Shown here in pieces: positions 9,185 through 29,020 of a DNA stretch of 64,000 nucleotides. Position 1 is the first letter of the stretch. Each line of letters starts with the position of its first letter. Where the stretch lies: contig OY741280.1 of the NCBI GenBank assembly GCA_963514095.1, positions 21,052,554-21,116,553 of the forward strand, written 5' to 3'. Below the pieces are notes generated by a model. That model did no database searches, had not been told where the DNA came from, and worked only from the letters and a program-made list of their open reading frames with translations. The stretch comes from Eutrigla gurnardus. Taxonomy: Eukaryota; Chordata; Actinopteri; Perciformes; Triglidae. The translations under genes were made by a program, and so were the position numbers.

Positions 9185-10466
9185 ATGACCCATACCAACA
9201 AGGTCACAAAGAATCCAACACCCACCCCACTCATCGGGGGCAGCAGCGCTTGGACACGGGACCACACCCATCGGATGGGGAGCGGTGACGTTGACACGAT
9301 AAAAACGTGCAAATGTGCCAGGTGACGTCCATGACGCCGCAGCACAGATTGCCTCCAGGGGCACCCCTCTTAGTGCCGACCCATGATGTTGAAACACTCC
9401 TGGTGGAGTGACACCTTACCCCGGATGGCGGGGGGCGGCCACTGGCCCCATAGGCATGCGTGATCGCATCCACAACCCAGTGGGACCGCCGCTGCTTGGA
9501 AGCGCACGGCCTCTGTTAGGGCCACTATGACACACAAACAGCTGTTCCGACTGCCGCATACCGGCAATATAAGCCTATTATATATTATAAGTATATTGCA
9601 TACCGGCAATATAAGCCTCAAGTGCCCGTACCGGGCACAGCAGCTCCAACTGACCATCCTCAGACAGGGAGTCAAAGCGTGCGAGCTGGATAGGCTGGTT
9701 AAGATGGGCACGTAAAAGCACCTTGGGTAGGATAGCCACATTCGGCCACAGGACCACCCCTGAGCCCTCAGGGTTCCACCGCAGGCAGGTATCAGCCACG
9801 GAGAGGGCATGCAACTCTCCGACCCGCTTCGCAAAGGTAATGGCGAGCAGAAAAGCCGTTTTCATAGAAGCCATTTCAACCCTACCTGGGTCAAAGGCTC
9901 AAAGGGAGGAGCGGACACGGCCTCCAGCACCAGGGGCAGGACCCATGCTGGAGCCCTCAGGGTCCTAGGGGGACGCAGCCTCAGAGCCCCTCTAAGGAAG
10001 AGGGACACCAACCTGTGGCACCCCCCTGTGGCTTCGTCGGCTTTTCTATCTCGTGTTGGGAAGAAATAGCAGCCACATAGACTCTTAAGGTGGAAGGAGC
10101 GCGACCACCATCCAGCAGGGACTGCAGAAACTCCAGAACAGTGGCCACAGAGCAACGTGCTGGATCTACTGCCTTATCCACACACCAGTTAGAGAACAGC
10201 CTCCATCTGTTCTCATATTGAACCCGGGTAGATGGTGCCCTGGCATTCAGAATAGTACGCCCGACGTCCGCAGGGTAAACCCTCAGCAGTGGGTCGGGCC
10301 CTGTAGCGGCCAAGCCCAGAGCTGGAGGCGACCGGGGTCCGGATGCCAAATCAGACCCCCCAGCTGTGAAAGGAGGTCCGTCCTGTAGGGGAGGCGCCAC
10401 GGAGAGCTGCAGCAGAGCCTGCGCAGCAGTGGAAACCACAGTCTCCCTGGCCAAAGGGGGGGCCAC
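9173..10466 (-). pseudogene. DIRS tyrosine recombinase, frameshifted
   Basis: Four minus-strand frames together cover a tyrosine recombinase. The N-terminal core-binding part (APSTRVQYENRWRLFSNWC) is at 9981-10466. The first catalytic Arg (TFAKRVGELHAL) is at 9578-9874. An H-x-x-R box (HSTRSVST) is at 9231-9473. The C-terminal part with the candidate nucleophile Tyr (FARFYRVNV) is at 9173-9397. The frames change at least three times, so no full enzyme can be made. A small local duplication (CATACCGGCAATATAAGCCT twice, 9556-9619) adds to the damage. Confidence 0.85.
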
Positions 10467-12032
10467 CAGAAGGAGCCTGTGGCCCTGCAGAAGTACCCGC
10501 TGGAGTGTTTGGAAGAATCAGGGGCAGCGGTGGGAAGGCATCCAGAGGACACTGCGGCCAATCGTGAGCTAGAGCGTCCTGGCCAAGGGGGCTGGTCACC
10601 TCCGTCCAGGAGAACCAGAGGGGGCGATGTGTCGACTCCGCCGAAGCGAAGAGGTCTACTTCCGCCCTGCCAAAAATACCCCCCAACGTCTCCACCACTT
10701 CCGGATGAAGCCGCCACTCCCCTGGTGGGGGCTTCTGCCGCGAAAGAAAATCTGCGGCCAGATTCCATTCCCCTGGTATAAATACTGCCCGCAGGCTGGC
10801 CAGACGGGGATACGCCCAAGTCAACAGGCTCCGAGCTACCTGGAGAAGCTGTGTAGACCGGGTGCCCCCTTGGTGGTTGATCTGGGCAACAGTGGACATG
10901 TTGTCCGATCGAACCAGCACATGCTTGCCCCACAGGTGAGGCAGAAAGTGAACAAGCGCCAGATGCCCAGCACGGAGCTCTAGCGCGTTGATATGAATGT
11001 GGTGCTGGGCCGGCCACTGCCCCTGGGCAGTCCTGCCCTGCCATACCGCGCCCCACCCCGAGAGGCAAGCGTCAGTCGTGACCATCTCCCGGCGGGATGG
11101 AATGGCGCCCAGGGGTACACCCACAGACAGAAACAACCTCTGTCTCCATGGGGACAGAGAAAAGAGGCCGAGACACCCTGACCTTCCGGTAGCCGTGCCA
11201 CTTGGGGTCCAAGTGGAGGCTGTTCAGCCACACCTGTAGTGGGCGCAGAGACAGCAAGCCCAACGGCACCCCAGCTGAAGCAGCTGTCAGTTTGCCCAGG
11301 AGCTGGAGGAACTGAAGGAATGGCACCATCCTGCCACCCCTGAAGAGGGGAAGGCGGAGGAGGATGTCGTCTACACGCCGAGGCGACAGATACGCCCTCA
11401 TAGTGACCGAGTCCAGGACCATCCCCAGGTATACTACCCGTTGGGATGGGTCCGGGACACTCTTTGAAAAATGTACTGTCAGGCCCAGCCGGGCCACTTG
11501 CTGAAGCAGCCGAGCCGCATCCTGGGCCACCAGACACCGGGATGGTGCACAGACCAGCCAGTCGTCTAAATATGGCAGAACCTTCATGCCCTGCTTCTGC
11601 AGGGGTGCCAGAGCTGCCGAAACAACCCTGGTGAACACCCGCGGGGAGAGGGAGAGGCCAAAGGGAAGAACCCTGAACTGAAAATGCCGGCCACGAAAAG
11701 CAACTCTCAGGAAGCATCGATGGTGCAACGCAATTGGGACATGGAGCATCCTTTAGATCTACAGTGGTGAACCACTCCCCCCTGGTCACCACACGAAGCG
11801 TGTCTGACGCGGTCAGCATGTGAAATGGAAGCACCTTCAGGAACCTGTTGAGTCCCCTCAGGTCGAGAATGGGGCGAAATCCGCCACCCTTCTTTGTTAC
11901 CAGGAAGTACCTGGAGTAGAACCCCCTGGGGTGTAGCAGAGGGTCCACTGGCTCGATTGCACCCTTGGCCAGGAGGGCGGACAACTCCTGGCTCAGAGCT
12001 AAGGCCTTCGCCGGATCGTTGACAACAGTCAT
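10351..12032 (-). pseudogene. DIRS reverse transcriptase/RNase H, frameshifted
   Basis: The RT starts in the frame opening at 12032 (SRYFLVTKKGGGFRPILDLR). It switches frame near 11750 to a part with LPFGLSLSPRVFT and the catalytic YLDDW, then switches again near 11100 to an RNase H part (VTTDACLSGWGAVWQG, INALELRA, VRSDNMSTV). The YLDDW variant and domain order are typical of DIRS elements. Two frame changes make it non-functional as written. Confidence 0.88.
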
Positions 12033-12062
12033 TTTGACCCGGCTGAAGGCCAGGGGCCGGCG

Positions 12063-12996
12063 TCAGAACTGCAATTCGTACCCCTGGGTTAAGGTGGAAA
12101 CCACCCAGGGGTCTGAAGTACAGGCAGCCCAGTAACTGAGCTGCTGTTGGAAAAAACATCCGACGACCGGCCCCGTGACCCAGCGCCTGCCCCCCCCGCC
12201 TCTCGAGGCTCTGGGGGGGCGACGGTCAGGCTGCGGGGCACGAGGCTGCCGGGAAGGTAGGCGCCCGGGGGGCCGAAAGTCATCAACAGGCTGCTGAGCA
12301 GGCCGCTGAGACCTCCGCAGGCCACCAGGGTAACCAGGTGGCTGAGAGCGCTGCCGGGGGACAGCCGAGGGGCCCCTGGGCCTGCTAGGAGCGGACACAC
12401 TCCTGCGTAGACCGGATAGCCGCTGCCTGGTCTGAGCAGCCTGGGCAGCTCTCTCCTAGCCTGGACAATGGTGGACATTGTGCGCCCCAACTCCCTCGAC
12501 ATGAGGGCAAATGCCTGTAACGAGGCATCACTCAGACTCTGCAGCGACGGATCAATCTGCGCCTGCTGCAGAGAGGTAGAAAGGCCCAGCAGTAGGTGAG
12601 AGAGGGAATTGCCAATCCGACCCATGCGTGCCGCAGCATCATAGGCCTTTGTGAGAAGGTCGTCCGTGACCGTGCACTGAGGCCGGGGACACCTGGCATC
12701 CGGCCTCAAGCCTCATCAGGAGCCAAAATGAGGGCCGCAATGGCAGGCTCAACTGGTGGCATAGAGCCTAGCCCAACCTGTGCCGCATCCTGCATGGCAG
12801 CCAAGGTCCGGGCGTCTGAGGACGGATGGGAAAAGGACCTGGTGTCCCTCCAACACGCATGAAGCTCCTTCAAGTACTCCTCTGAAGGAGGAACAGTGAG
12901 TGTGGTCGGGGCAGGGCTGCGCCTGAAAAAGGCGCTAGCCTGAGCCGCGTCTGTCTGTGGCACATCCAGCTGTAGGCGAGCAAGGGCCATACGCAT
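12063..12996 (-). pseudogene. DIRS Gag-like ORF, broken
   Basis: Overlapping minus-strand frames (12706-12996, 12089-12709 and 12063-12398) lie upstream of the RT in element sense, where DIRS Gag is expected. The sequence is rich in Pro, Arg, Ser and Gly with no zinc knuckle. The assignment rests mainly on position. Frames change at least twice. Confidence 0.6.
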
Positions 12997-13075
12997 GATG
13001 GCCCCGATAGGTGTCTGCTGCCTCCTGCTTCCTGTTACTGGGAGCGGGCGTCACCAGCAAATAATCAATAATCAG

Positions 13076-14259
13076 ACAATAATTAGCTGTGAGCGTAAGC
13101 GCTGCTGCTAAACAAGAGTCAAATAATAGCGTTACCGGGAGCGGGAGCGAGAGCACTGCCTTCACCAGTAAGCAATCAACAACGGACAATTAGCTGTGAG
13201 CGTAAGCGCTGCTGCTAAACAAAAGTCAAATAATAGCGTTACCGGGAGCGGGAGCGAGAGCACTGCCTTCACCAGTAAGCAATCAACAACGGACAATTAG
13301 CTGTGAGCGTAAGCGCTACTGCTAAACAAAAGTCAAATAATAGCGTTACCGGGAGCGGGAGCGAGAGCACTGCCTTCACCAGTAAGCAACCAACAACGGA
13401 CAATTAGCTGTGAGCGTAAGCGCTGCTGCTAAACAAGAGTCAAATAATAACGTTACCGGGAGCGGGAGCGAGAGCACTGCCTTCACCAGTAAGCAATCAA
13501 CAACGGACAATTAGCTGTGAGCGTAAGCGCTACTGCTAAACAAAAGTCAAATAATAGCGTTACCGGGAGCGGGAGCGAGAGCACTGCCTTCACCAGTAAG
13601 CAACCAACAACGGACAATTAGCTGTGAGCGTAAGCGCTGCTGCTAAACAAGAGTCAAATAATAGCGTTACCGGGAGCGGGAGCGAGAGCACTGCCTTCAC
13701 CAGTAAGCAATCAACAACGGACAATTAGCTGTGAGCGTAAGCGCTGCTGCTAAACAAAAGTCAAATAATAGCGTTACCGGGAGCGGGAGCGAGAGCACTG
13801 CCTTCACCAGTAAGCAATCAACAACGGACAATTAGCTGTGAGCGTAAGCGCTACTGCTAAACAAAAGTCAAATAATAGTGTTACCGGGAGCGGGAGCGAG
13901 AGCACTGCCTTCACCAGTAAGCAACCAACAACGGACAATTAGCTGTGAGCGTAAGCGCTGCTGCTAAACAAGAGTCAAATAATAGCGTTACCGGGAGCGG
14001 GAGCGAGAGCACTGCCTTCACCAGTAAGCAACCAACAACGGACAATTAGCTGTGAGAGTAAGCGCTGCTGCTAAACAAGAGTCAAATAATAGCGTTACCG
14101 GGAGCGGGAGCGAGAGCACTGCCTTCACCAGTAAGCAACCAACAACGGATAATTAGCTGTGAGCATAAGCGCTGCTGCTTAAACAAAAGTCAAATAATAG
14201 CGTTACCGGGAGCGAGAGCGAGAGCACTGCCTCCACCGGTAAGATACCCCAAACAGCAA
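13076..14259. repeat. 107-bp tandem array in the DIRS leader (about 11 units)
   Basis: The anchor TTAGCTGTGAGCG recurs at 13083, 13190, 13297, 13404, 13511, 13618, 13725, 13832, 13939, 14046 and 14153, exactly 107 bp apart each time. Units share GTTACCGGGAGCGGGAGCGA and differ by a few substitutions (for example GCTGCTGC or GCTACTGC; AATCAAC or AACCAAC) in patterns suggesting multi-unit homogenisation. Diverged half-units continue to about 14410. As 107 is not a multiple of three it is not a coding repeat. It lies between the right ITR and the Gag-like region. Confidence 0.95.
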
Positions 14260-14668
14260 TGAGGCAAACAAGAGCTGGGAGCGGGAGCGAACACACTGCC
14301 TCCACCAGTAAATAATAAACAACAGATAATTAGCTTCACTAGCGTAAGCGCTGCTGCTAAACAGAAGTCGAATAAAAGCGTCACCGGGAGCGGGAGCGAA
14401 AACACTACTTTCACCGGCAAGCCACACAAAAACAAATTGGTTAGACACCAATAACATTGAGAGCAACCAACAAACGCCGACACAAACCTGACTCCACGCT
14501 GGTCTGGTCTCAGACGAAGATCAGCTAGCCACAGCCTCTGGAGGACGGGTTGCCCGCGGCTCCGACTGTCGTCACGAGGCTGCACGCAGCCAGCTGTAAA
14601 CAGAAGTTTCCAACTTCCTTCTCAGCACAAAGTGCAACACGGTACATGCGCAGCGAGAAGATGAAAAG

Positions 14669-14827
14669 GAACAGATCCTCTTACGACACCGGAAGATATA
14701 GCCTTCCCGGTGTCACGTGGGGGTCACAGGTGACTATGTTGTTATTGGTACTCGAAATGCGCATGCGCGAGGTGGAGATATCCAGTGCTTTAAGCACCGC
14801 CTCTGGCGGTCAGTAAGGATGAAATAG
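14669..14827. repeat. DIRS right inverted terminal repeat
   Basis: Reverse complement of the left ITR core; its outer end (CGGTCAGTAAGGATGAAATA) matches the second half of the ICR in reverse complement. Confidence 0.9.
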
Positions 14828-15236
14828 AACACACTTGGAACTCTTGTTTGTTGTCGACAGCCAGACTGAACACAAGCAGACTAAGACACTACTGCAGAGT
14901 ATGTGAGCTTCATTCATACATTTCTGCACATTACATTTACATTTAGGTCGTTTAGCAGACGCTTTTGTCCAAAGCGACTTACAATAAGTACATTTGTCAA
15001 AAGAAGGAAACAAAGAAACCACAACATATCATTGCCGATAAAGTAAGAGCTAAAAATAGAACAAGTGTTAGATCCTCATCTGAGTAAAGTAGTACCTTAA
15101 GAGCAACAGTGCTACGATCAGAGTGCTATAGGTAAGGGGTTTTTTTGGGGGGGGGGGTGTTAGTGGGTCATGCTATGTAGAGTCGAGGTGAATCTGAACA
15201 GGTGAGTCTTGAGCCTTTTTCGGAAGATGGCAAATG

Positions 15237-17714
15237 GGTCATTCCGTGTCATTTCATCAAATTTCTGAAAATCTTCCCACCTGACCATCTCAGAATGTCC
15301 TGAAAAAATTCAAGTACAAAGACACACTTGTTACTAGGACTAATCCAAAATATTAGGTCTCTACTGTCAATAGTTTTCTCATGAAACATCATTGAATGAA
15401 GGGTAGTTTAGACGTTTTTTGGCATCATGCTCTGAAAAGCCATTTTTAAACAGCAATATCTGGAAAACTATCTCACCTGTGGCCTTCAAAATTTTTACAG
15501 AGTATAACTGTTACTAATAGCCTCCAGACATGGAATATCAGGGATGTAGCTCAATGATAACCTAGTATGGTAGGTACTTAAAAAGGGGCTTGTTGAAATA
15601 AAGTAGTACATTTGAAGAGTGGCTGAGCTCCCATTTTTGCAGATAAAAGACTTCTATCATTTCTGCCTCTATCTCTGGTGTTAGCTTAAACATTCTACAA
15701 AATATGGTTTCTCTTAGATTATTGGTTTCACAGATATTAAGGCTCAAAAATGGAAGTAAACACATCTTTGCCCAACTTCAGAGTCATATTCCAAAAAACT
15801 GACAACACGTATCAGGTCCAAACTTACTTTTTTTGAAAGATCATATTCTTGTTAAAATCATATTTAAAAATCGGGAGGGTGTTTTGCCTCATTTTGTCGC
15901 AGTGATTTTTTAAAATCCTGATATTGGTGGGGTTTTTGTGTCCGTTTTTGGTACTGCATGTCTTATTATCCTACCAGTAAACATCACAGCAGGGCAATTC
16001 AAATGTGTTTTTTACCATTTACCAAAGACTTACATGTGACTAAATGCTACTGATACATTTAGCCTTACGAAAACATTAAAATGTAGCACAGTTGTAGTTA
16101 CAGAGGCAATACATCCTTGAATGTGAGTTAAACATGCTGAAAGCAGCTTTTAATGTCTTATGAACAAACACAGCATAATATTGAAGACTGTACATTTTGT
16201 CATACTTTAAGTATATAAATTACACAACCAAATCAAATAATAATCTTAATTTGAGCATAAAGATTTTACATTACAGTAGAAAAGTCTCCAAAGTTTGATA
16301 TTGAATAGCAGTTTGTCTATATGCTCACTATGAGACAATATGTGAGTTATGATCAGAAATGGTGGATAGGAAGTATCAGAGATGTTTCAGATGAAGATGA
16401 AGATGTACTGGTTCAGTTCATGCACCCACATGACCCTACGAAGAGTTTCTACTGGCCAAGAAGAGAAGACGTGCAATGTCCCACTGCAGCATAGAATTGC
16501 AAGATTTGACGTTCCCTCTACAGAAACTGGGCACATATATGCCATCAAAAAAGATGAGCACAACAGAGCAGAGATGTACATTAGACAATTTGTAAAGTGA
16601 CTGCCAAATTAATGAATGTGACAAAGGAATTGGATCTAAAAGAGAGGGAGACAAACTGTTATTCAATATCAAACTTTGGAGACTTTTGTACTGTAATGTA
16701 AAATCTTATGCTCAAATTAAGATTATTATTTGATTTGGTTGTGTAATTTATATACTTACAGTATGACAAAATGTACAGTCTTCAATATTATGCTATGTTT
16801 GTTCATGGTTTAAGACATTAAAAGTTTGTATGTTTAACTCACATTCAAGGACTTATTGCCTCTACAACTGTGCTACATTTGAATGTTTTCGTAAGGCTAA
16901 ATTTATCAGTAGCATTTAGTCACATATAAGTCTTTGGTAAATGGTAAAAAACACATTTGAATTGCCCTCCTGTGATGTTTACAAGTAGGCTGTTAGGACA
17001 TGCAGTACCAAAACCAGCCACAAAAACCCCACCAATATCAGGATTTTAAAAAAATCACTGCGACAAAATGAGGCAAAACACCCTCCTGATTTTTTAATAT
17101 GATTTTAACAAGAATATGATCTTTCAAATAAAGTAAGTTTGGACCAGATACGTGTTGTCAGTTTTTTGGAATATGACTCTGAAGTTGGGCAAAGATGTGT
17201 TAACTTCCATTTTTGAGCCTTAATATCTGTGAAACTAATCATCTGAGAGAGACCATATTTTGTAGAATGTTTAAGCTAACACCAGAGATAGAGGCAGAAA
17301 TGATAGAAGTCTTTTATCTGCAAAAATGGGAGCTCAGCCACTCTTCAAATGTACTACTTTATTTCAACAAGCCTCATTTTAAGTACCTACCATACTAGGT
17401 TATCATTGAGCTACACCACTGATATTCCATGTCTGTAGGCTATTAGTAACAGATATACACTGTAAAAATTTTGAAGGCCACAGGTGAGATAGTTTTCCAG
17501 ATAATGCCGTTTAAAAATGGCTTTTCAGAGTATGATGCCAAAAACCGTCTAAACTACCCTTCATTCAATGACGTTTCATGAGAAAACTGTTGACAGTAGA
17601 GACCTAATATTTTGGATTAGTCCTATTAACAAGTGTGTCTTTGTACTCAAATTTTTTCAGGACATTCTGAGATGGTCAGGTGGGAGGCATTTGATGAAAT
17701 GACACGGAATGACC
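15237..17714. mobile_element. 2.48-kb palindromic DNA element with ~1.07-kb inverted arms
   Basis: The ends are GGTCATTCCGTGTCATTT and its reverse complement, flanked by the 6-bp duplication CAAATG (15231-15236, 17715-17720). The uninterrupted site GGCAAATGACTCTG is at about 62551. The left arm (15237 to about 16318) and right arm (about 16651-17714) are reverse complements along almost their whole length with scattered mismatches, leaving a spacer of about 330 bp that contains a decayed coding fragment. It is a foldback or long-TIR DNA transposon; the superfamily is not recognised. Confidence 0.85.
16348..16600 (+). pseudogene. Decayed coding fragment in the palindrome spacer
   Basis: One plus-strand frame from about 16348 reads YDQKWWIGSIRDVS then VLVQFMHPHDP and SFYWPRREDVQC before a stop at about 16493. 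The adjoining frame continues IARFDVPSTETGHIYAIKKD and ends with a stop at 16600. The pattern (WW.G, FMHPH, FYWP, VPST.TG) looks like one protein domain split by a frameshift, probably the C-terminal end of a transposase-associated protein. I do not recognise the family with certainty. Confidence 0.5.
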
Positions 17715-17736
17715 CAAATGACTCTGACATTACATT

Positions 17737-18079
17737 GCATTAGCCTGCAGATGACAGGAGCAGGAGGTTAAATGCTCCTTTCAGGTGCGGACAGCGTTGA
17801 GAAACCAGAATAAAGGGTCTCCAGCGTCCTCTCACGCAGGCTGAAACAACATCGCTCCACTTTAACTTTCGTTATTAACCTCAGTGGTTTTACCCCGCTA
17901 TTAGTGACGTCGGTGCTCAGCTAAAATCCCCATTGGCTCAGACGGAGGGTGAAGTCAGCGCTCCTCCTGGTCTCAGCCTCACTTCAGCCCGGATAGAGCA
18001 GCAGCTCGGACGTCATCACTTTGCCTCCACAATAATAACAAGTGAAGAGTTGAAGACAGCTTGAGAAGGACAGGTGACG
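17737..18079 (+). promoter_or_regulatory. MHC class I copy B promoter (ISRE-like, X2/CRE, Y box)
   Basis: This segment immediately precedes exon 1 and is conserved before copies D and E. TTTAACTTTC at 17861-17870 is an ISRE-like site with one mismatch to TTTCNNTTTC. TGACGTC at 17905-17911 is an X2/CRE core. ATTGG at 17932-17936 is an inverted CCAAT Y box. The order and close spacing fit the class I SXY module bound by RFX, CREB/ATF, NF-Y and NLRC5 in vertebrates. No clear TATA box. Confidence 0.75.
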
Positions 18080-26553
<8,474 letters not shown>

Positions 26554-27827
26554 AGACCCAAACAGACACTGGGGCTGCAGTTGAATAGTAAAAAGTATTG
26601 CATGAAAGTCATTGCTAAATATGTAAATATGGATATAGTTTGTTTTCGTGAACGGCCGAGGTGTGCGGCACTTTAAATGTTGGCCTCACAAGGAATGTGG
26701 GTCGGTGTAATCTCCTTTCCTTTCGTAAAGGAAGATCTGTTGGGTGCAGTCGAATAGTCTTTTTTGCTTAGGAAGGTTCCTAACTGAAGAAGTGACCCGG
26801 AAGTTAACAAGTGGCCGCCATGATAAGAGCTGGTCGAATTCTCTAAATGCAAAGGAAAGGAGCTCCAATGCTTCCTTTCAGAGCTCCTTGAGCATAGGAT
26901 GCAATGGACCTGCCTATGTGAAAGGAAAGGAGATTACGCCGACCCACAATTCTTTGCGAGAGCAACATTTAAAGTGCCGCACACCTCGGCCGTTCATGAA
27001 AACAAACGATATGTGTATTTGCATAGCCTATTTAACAATGACTTTCATGCAGACATATAGTAATTGGAATAGTGATGATAAATGTGTGTGGACAGTGATA
27101 ATAATTGAACATTTTTTTATTTTTTATTTCAATCATCTTACAAACTTGACAAAAACGAAACTAAAACCACAAATGAAACGTAAATAAAGCAACCGGTCAA
27201 ACAGGAAGGAGGACCTGCTGGACCTGAAGCCGGTCAGTGAACCAGCTGTTTATAAAACCAACATGTGGAGAAGTGGACGACGCGTTTTTTGTAGTCCATT
27301 ATTGTAGTTTCTCCAGCGCAGACGCATCAGCTGTCAATCATCAGCGGCCGCGTTATAATGACGTAGCTTAGTGAAAGTCCGGTCGGATTCTCTGAGCACC
27401 GCGGTCGACTATTCCTAAGTCCTTTTGAGTTCTCCTATCGCCTTTCCTTAACCCCGTGACGTTTTCCCCAGAGGTCAAGGAATAGGAGATAGGAATAGGA
27501 GTTAGGACCTTATTTTTTGACTATTCGACTGCACACCTGTTGCATCCTACACTAAAGGAGATCTGAAAGGAAGCATTGCAGCTCCTTTCCCTTCAAATTT
27601 AGAGAAATCAAGCAGCTCTTATCATGGCGGCCACTTGTTTACTTCCGGGTCACTTCTTCAGTTAAGAACCTTCCCAAGCAAAAGAAGAAGATTCCCAAAA
27701 ACAGGCCGGCAAACTGACATGGAAACAGAGGGAACCCACAGACTATATACACCAGGACTGATTAGGAACGGGGCCCAGGTTGTAAAACATGAGGGCAGGC
27801 TGACGAGACTATCAGACACAGCTGATA
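26554..27827. repeat. Copy B 3' flank: cluster repeat split by a second element
   Basis: Equivalent to 5631-6100 behind copy A. The repeat is interrupted after CTGTTG at 26742 and resumes at about 27537 with CTGTTGCATCC. Confidence 0.7.
26743..27536. mobile_element. DNA element with GTGCAGTCGAATAGTC ends, holding an inverted copy of the flanking repeat
   Basis: The inverted termini GGTGCAGTCGAATAGTC and GACTATTCGACTGCAC are flanked by a CTGTTG direct repeat. The first ~250 bp inside (about 26760-27000) are the reverse complement of the cluster repeat seen at 5710-5950, so the element either belongs to the same family or captured it. Together with the sequence just before it, it forms a foldback. 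No transposase frame. Confidence 0.7.
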
Positions 27828-27830
27828 ACA

Positions 27831-27862
<32 letters not shown>

Positions 27863-28078
27863 ACCCTTACCTACAGCACTTTGATCACAGCACTACTGTA
27901 CTTAAGGTATGTTTGCTGAACAGCAACTACTTTACTCAGACAAGGATCTAACACTTGTTCTATTTTAGCTCTTACTTTATCGGCAATGATATGTTGTGGT
28001 TTCTTTGTTTCTTTTGACAAATGTACTTTTTGTAAGTCGCTTTGGACAAAAGCTAAATGACCTAAATGTAAATGTAAA
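27828..28078 (-). mobile_element. SINE-like element, sister of the one at 6101-6350
   Basis: Same structure (poly-C run, TAAGTCGCTTTGGACAAAAG, TAAATG tail) at the same place in the duplicated unit, so inserted before the A/B duplication. Confidence 0.65.
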
Positions 28079-28489
28079 TGTTGGAATATTAGAAATAGCT
28101 TGTCGTTCCTTGAATCTCCAAAAGTAGAGCCGATGACAAAGTTTTCAGCCATCAAACTCCTCTTTAAGTGATTGTTTTCTGATATTTATTTGATCCTGCA
28201 AATAAAAATCTATTTAAATTAATTGCCTTCTGGTCTTTTTCTGCACCACTCAGCAATATAAAACAACACTGTGATCTTAGAATACATACCGAAACATCAG
28301 TTTGAACATTACAGTTAAGAGCTTATAACTGACAGGAAAACATCGGACCTAAATTATAACTACAAATCCCCTCACAACCATGAAAAACAGTATAAAAGAG
28401 GAAAAACAAGGACACCTGGTGGGCAAGGTAAACTGGTGCGTGAGGATCTGTGAAAAAAATCTACAAAACTTTTATTTTGACAGTCAAAA

Positions 28490-28625
28490 CAACACGATGG
28501 TACTGTGTTCTGCATCCCATCCTCTCCTAATGCAGCAGAAACACTCATACAAGCCTTCATAACAACCAGACTGGACTATTGCAACATCATTCTCTATGGC
28601 CTCCCCTCCACCGACCTCCAAAAAT
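28490..28625 (+). pseudogene. LINE RT fragment, sister of 6770-6905
   Basis: Same AFITTRLDYCN-type fragment with small deletions that break the frame. Carried by the segmental duplication. Confidence 0.6.
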
Positions 28626-29020
28626 CCATGTTTGCGGTGGTTATTTGTGTTGAATAAAGCACAAAGTCAGAAACGTTTCTTTACGGAGGGTTTAATCGAT
28701 TTCTGGCTCCTTCTTTCTTATGATGCACACATGTATATCGGACCTTCCTTTATGTCTTTAAGCACTTAGAAAATGCAGAAACAGATGCATGATTGTTTTT
28801 TTTAACAAAGCATAAGGTTTTACATCAGGATTACATGAGACATGGGAATTTCCATCACATGGTTGGGGCTGAAAACTAAGAGGGAATGTGTGGATGTTTA
28901 ATATATTTTATAGTATTCAACTTTTCAGTTAATAACAAAATGTATGTGTAACAGCCATGAGGTTGAGGTAAGAGCACATGTTTATTTCTGTAAACTGTGT
29001 TGGACGTCACAAATATTTCC

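Larger units (their letters stand above)
8859..14827 (-). mobile_element. DIRS-type tyrosine-recombinase retrotransposon (about 6.0 kb)
   Basis: The empty site is present at about 30170-30187 (ATCAATAAAAACACACTTGG). Here the flanks are split with only an AAC trinucleotide on both sides (8856-8858 and 14828-14830) and no longer target duplication, as expected for recombinase insertion. Inverted terminal repeats lie at 8859-9042 and 14669-14827, and an internal complementary region at 9085-9184. In element sense the order is right ITR, 107-bp tandem array, Gag-like region, RT/RNase H, tyrosine recombinase, internal complementary region, left ITR. All coding regions carry frameshifts. It sits between ZNF copy 1 and the promoter of class I copy B. 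Confidence 0.93.
14938..17726 (-). mobile_element. SINE-like insertion upstream of class I copy B, split by a palindromic element
   Basis: The element is bounded by a 10-bp direct repeat ACATTACATT (14928-14937 and 17727-17736). The empty site is in the D promoter region (ACATTACATTGCATTAG near 36760). The SINE itself is about 305 bp (TTTAGGTCGTTTAGCAGACG, GTCCAAAGCGACTTACA, then a poly-G stretch) and is interrupted at 15237-17714 by a separate insertion. The same SINE sits at the same place in front of copy E (62251-62562), uninterrupted, but not in front of copies C or D. Confidence 0.8.

Noticed and set aside
10479..11181. Plus-strand ORFs across the DIRS element
   Set aside because: GC-rich shadow frames opposite the RT/RNase H and recombinase regions; no domains.
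13076..14259. Possible CRISPR-like or satellite array
   Set aside because: Units are contiguous 107-bp repeats without unique spacers, inside a eukaryotic DIRS element.
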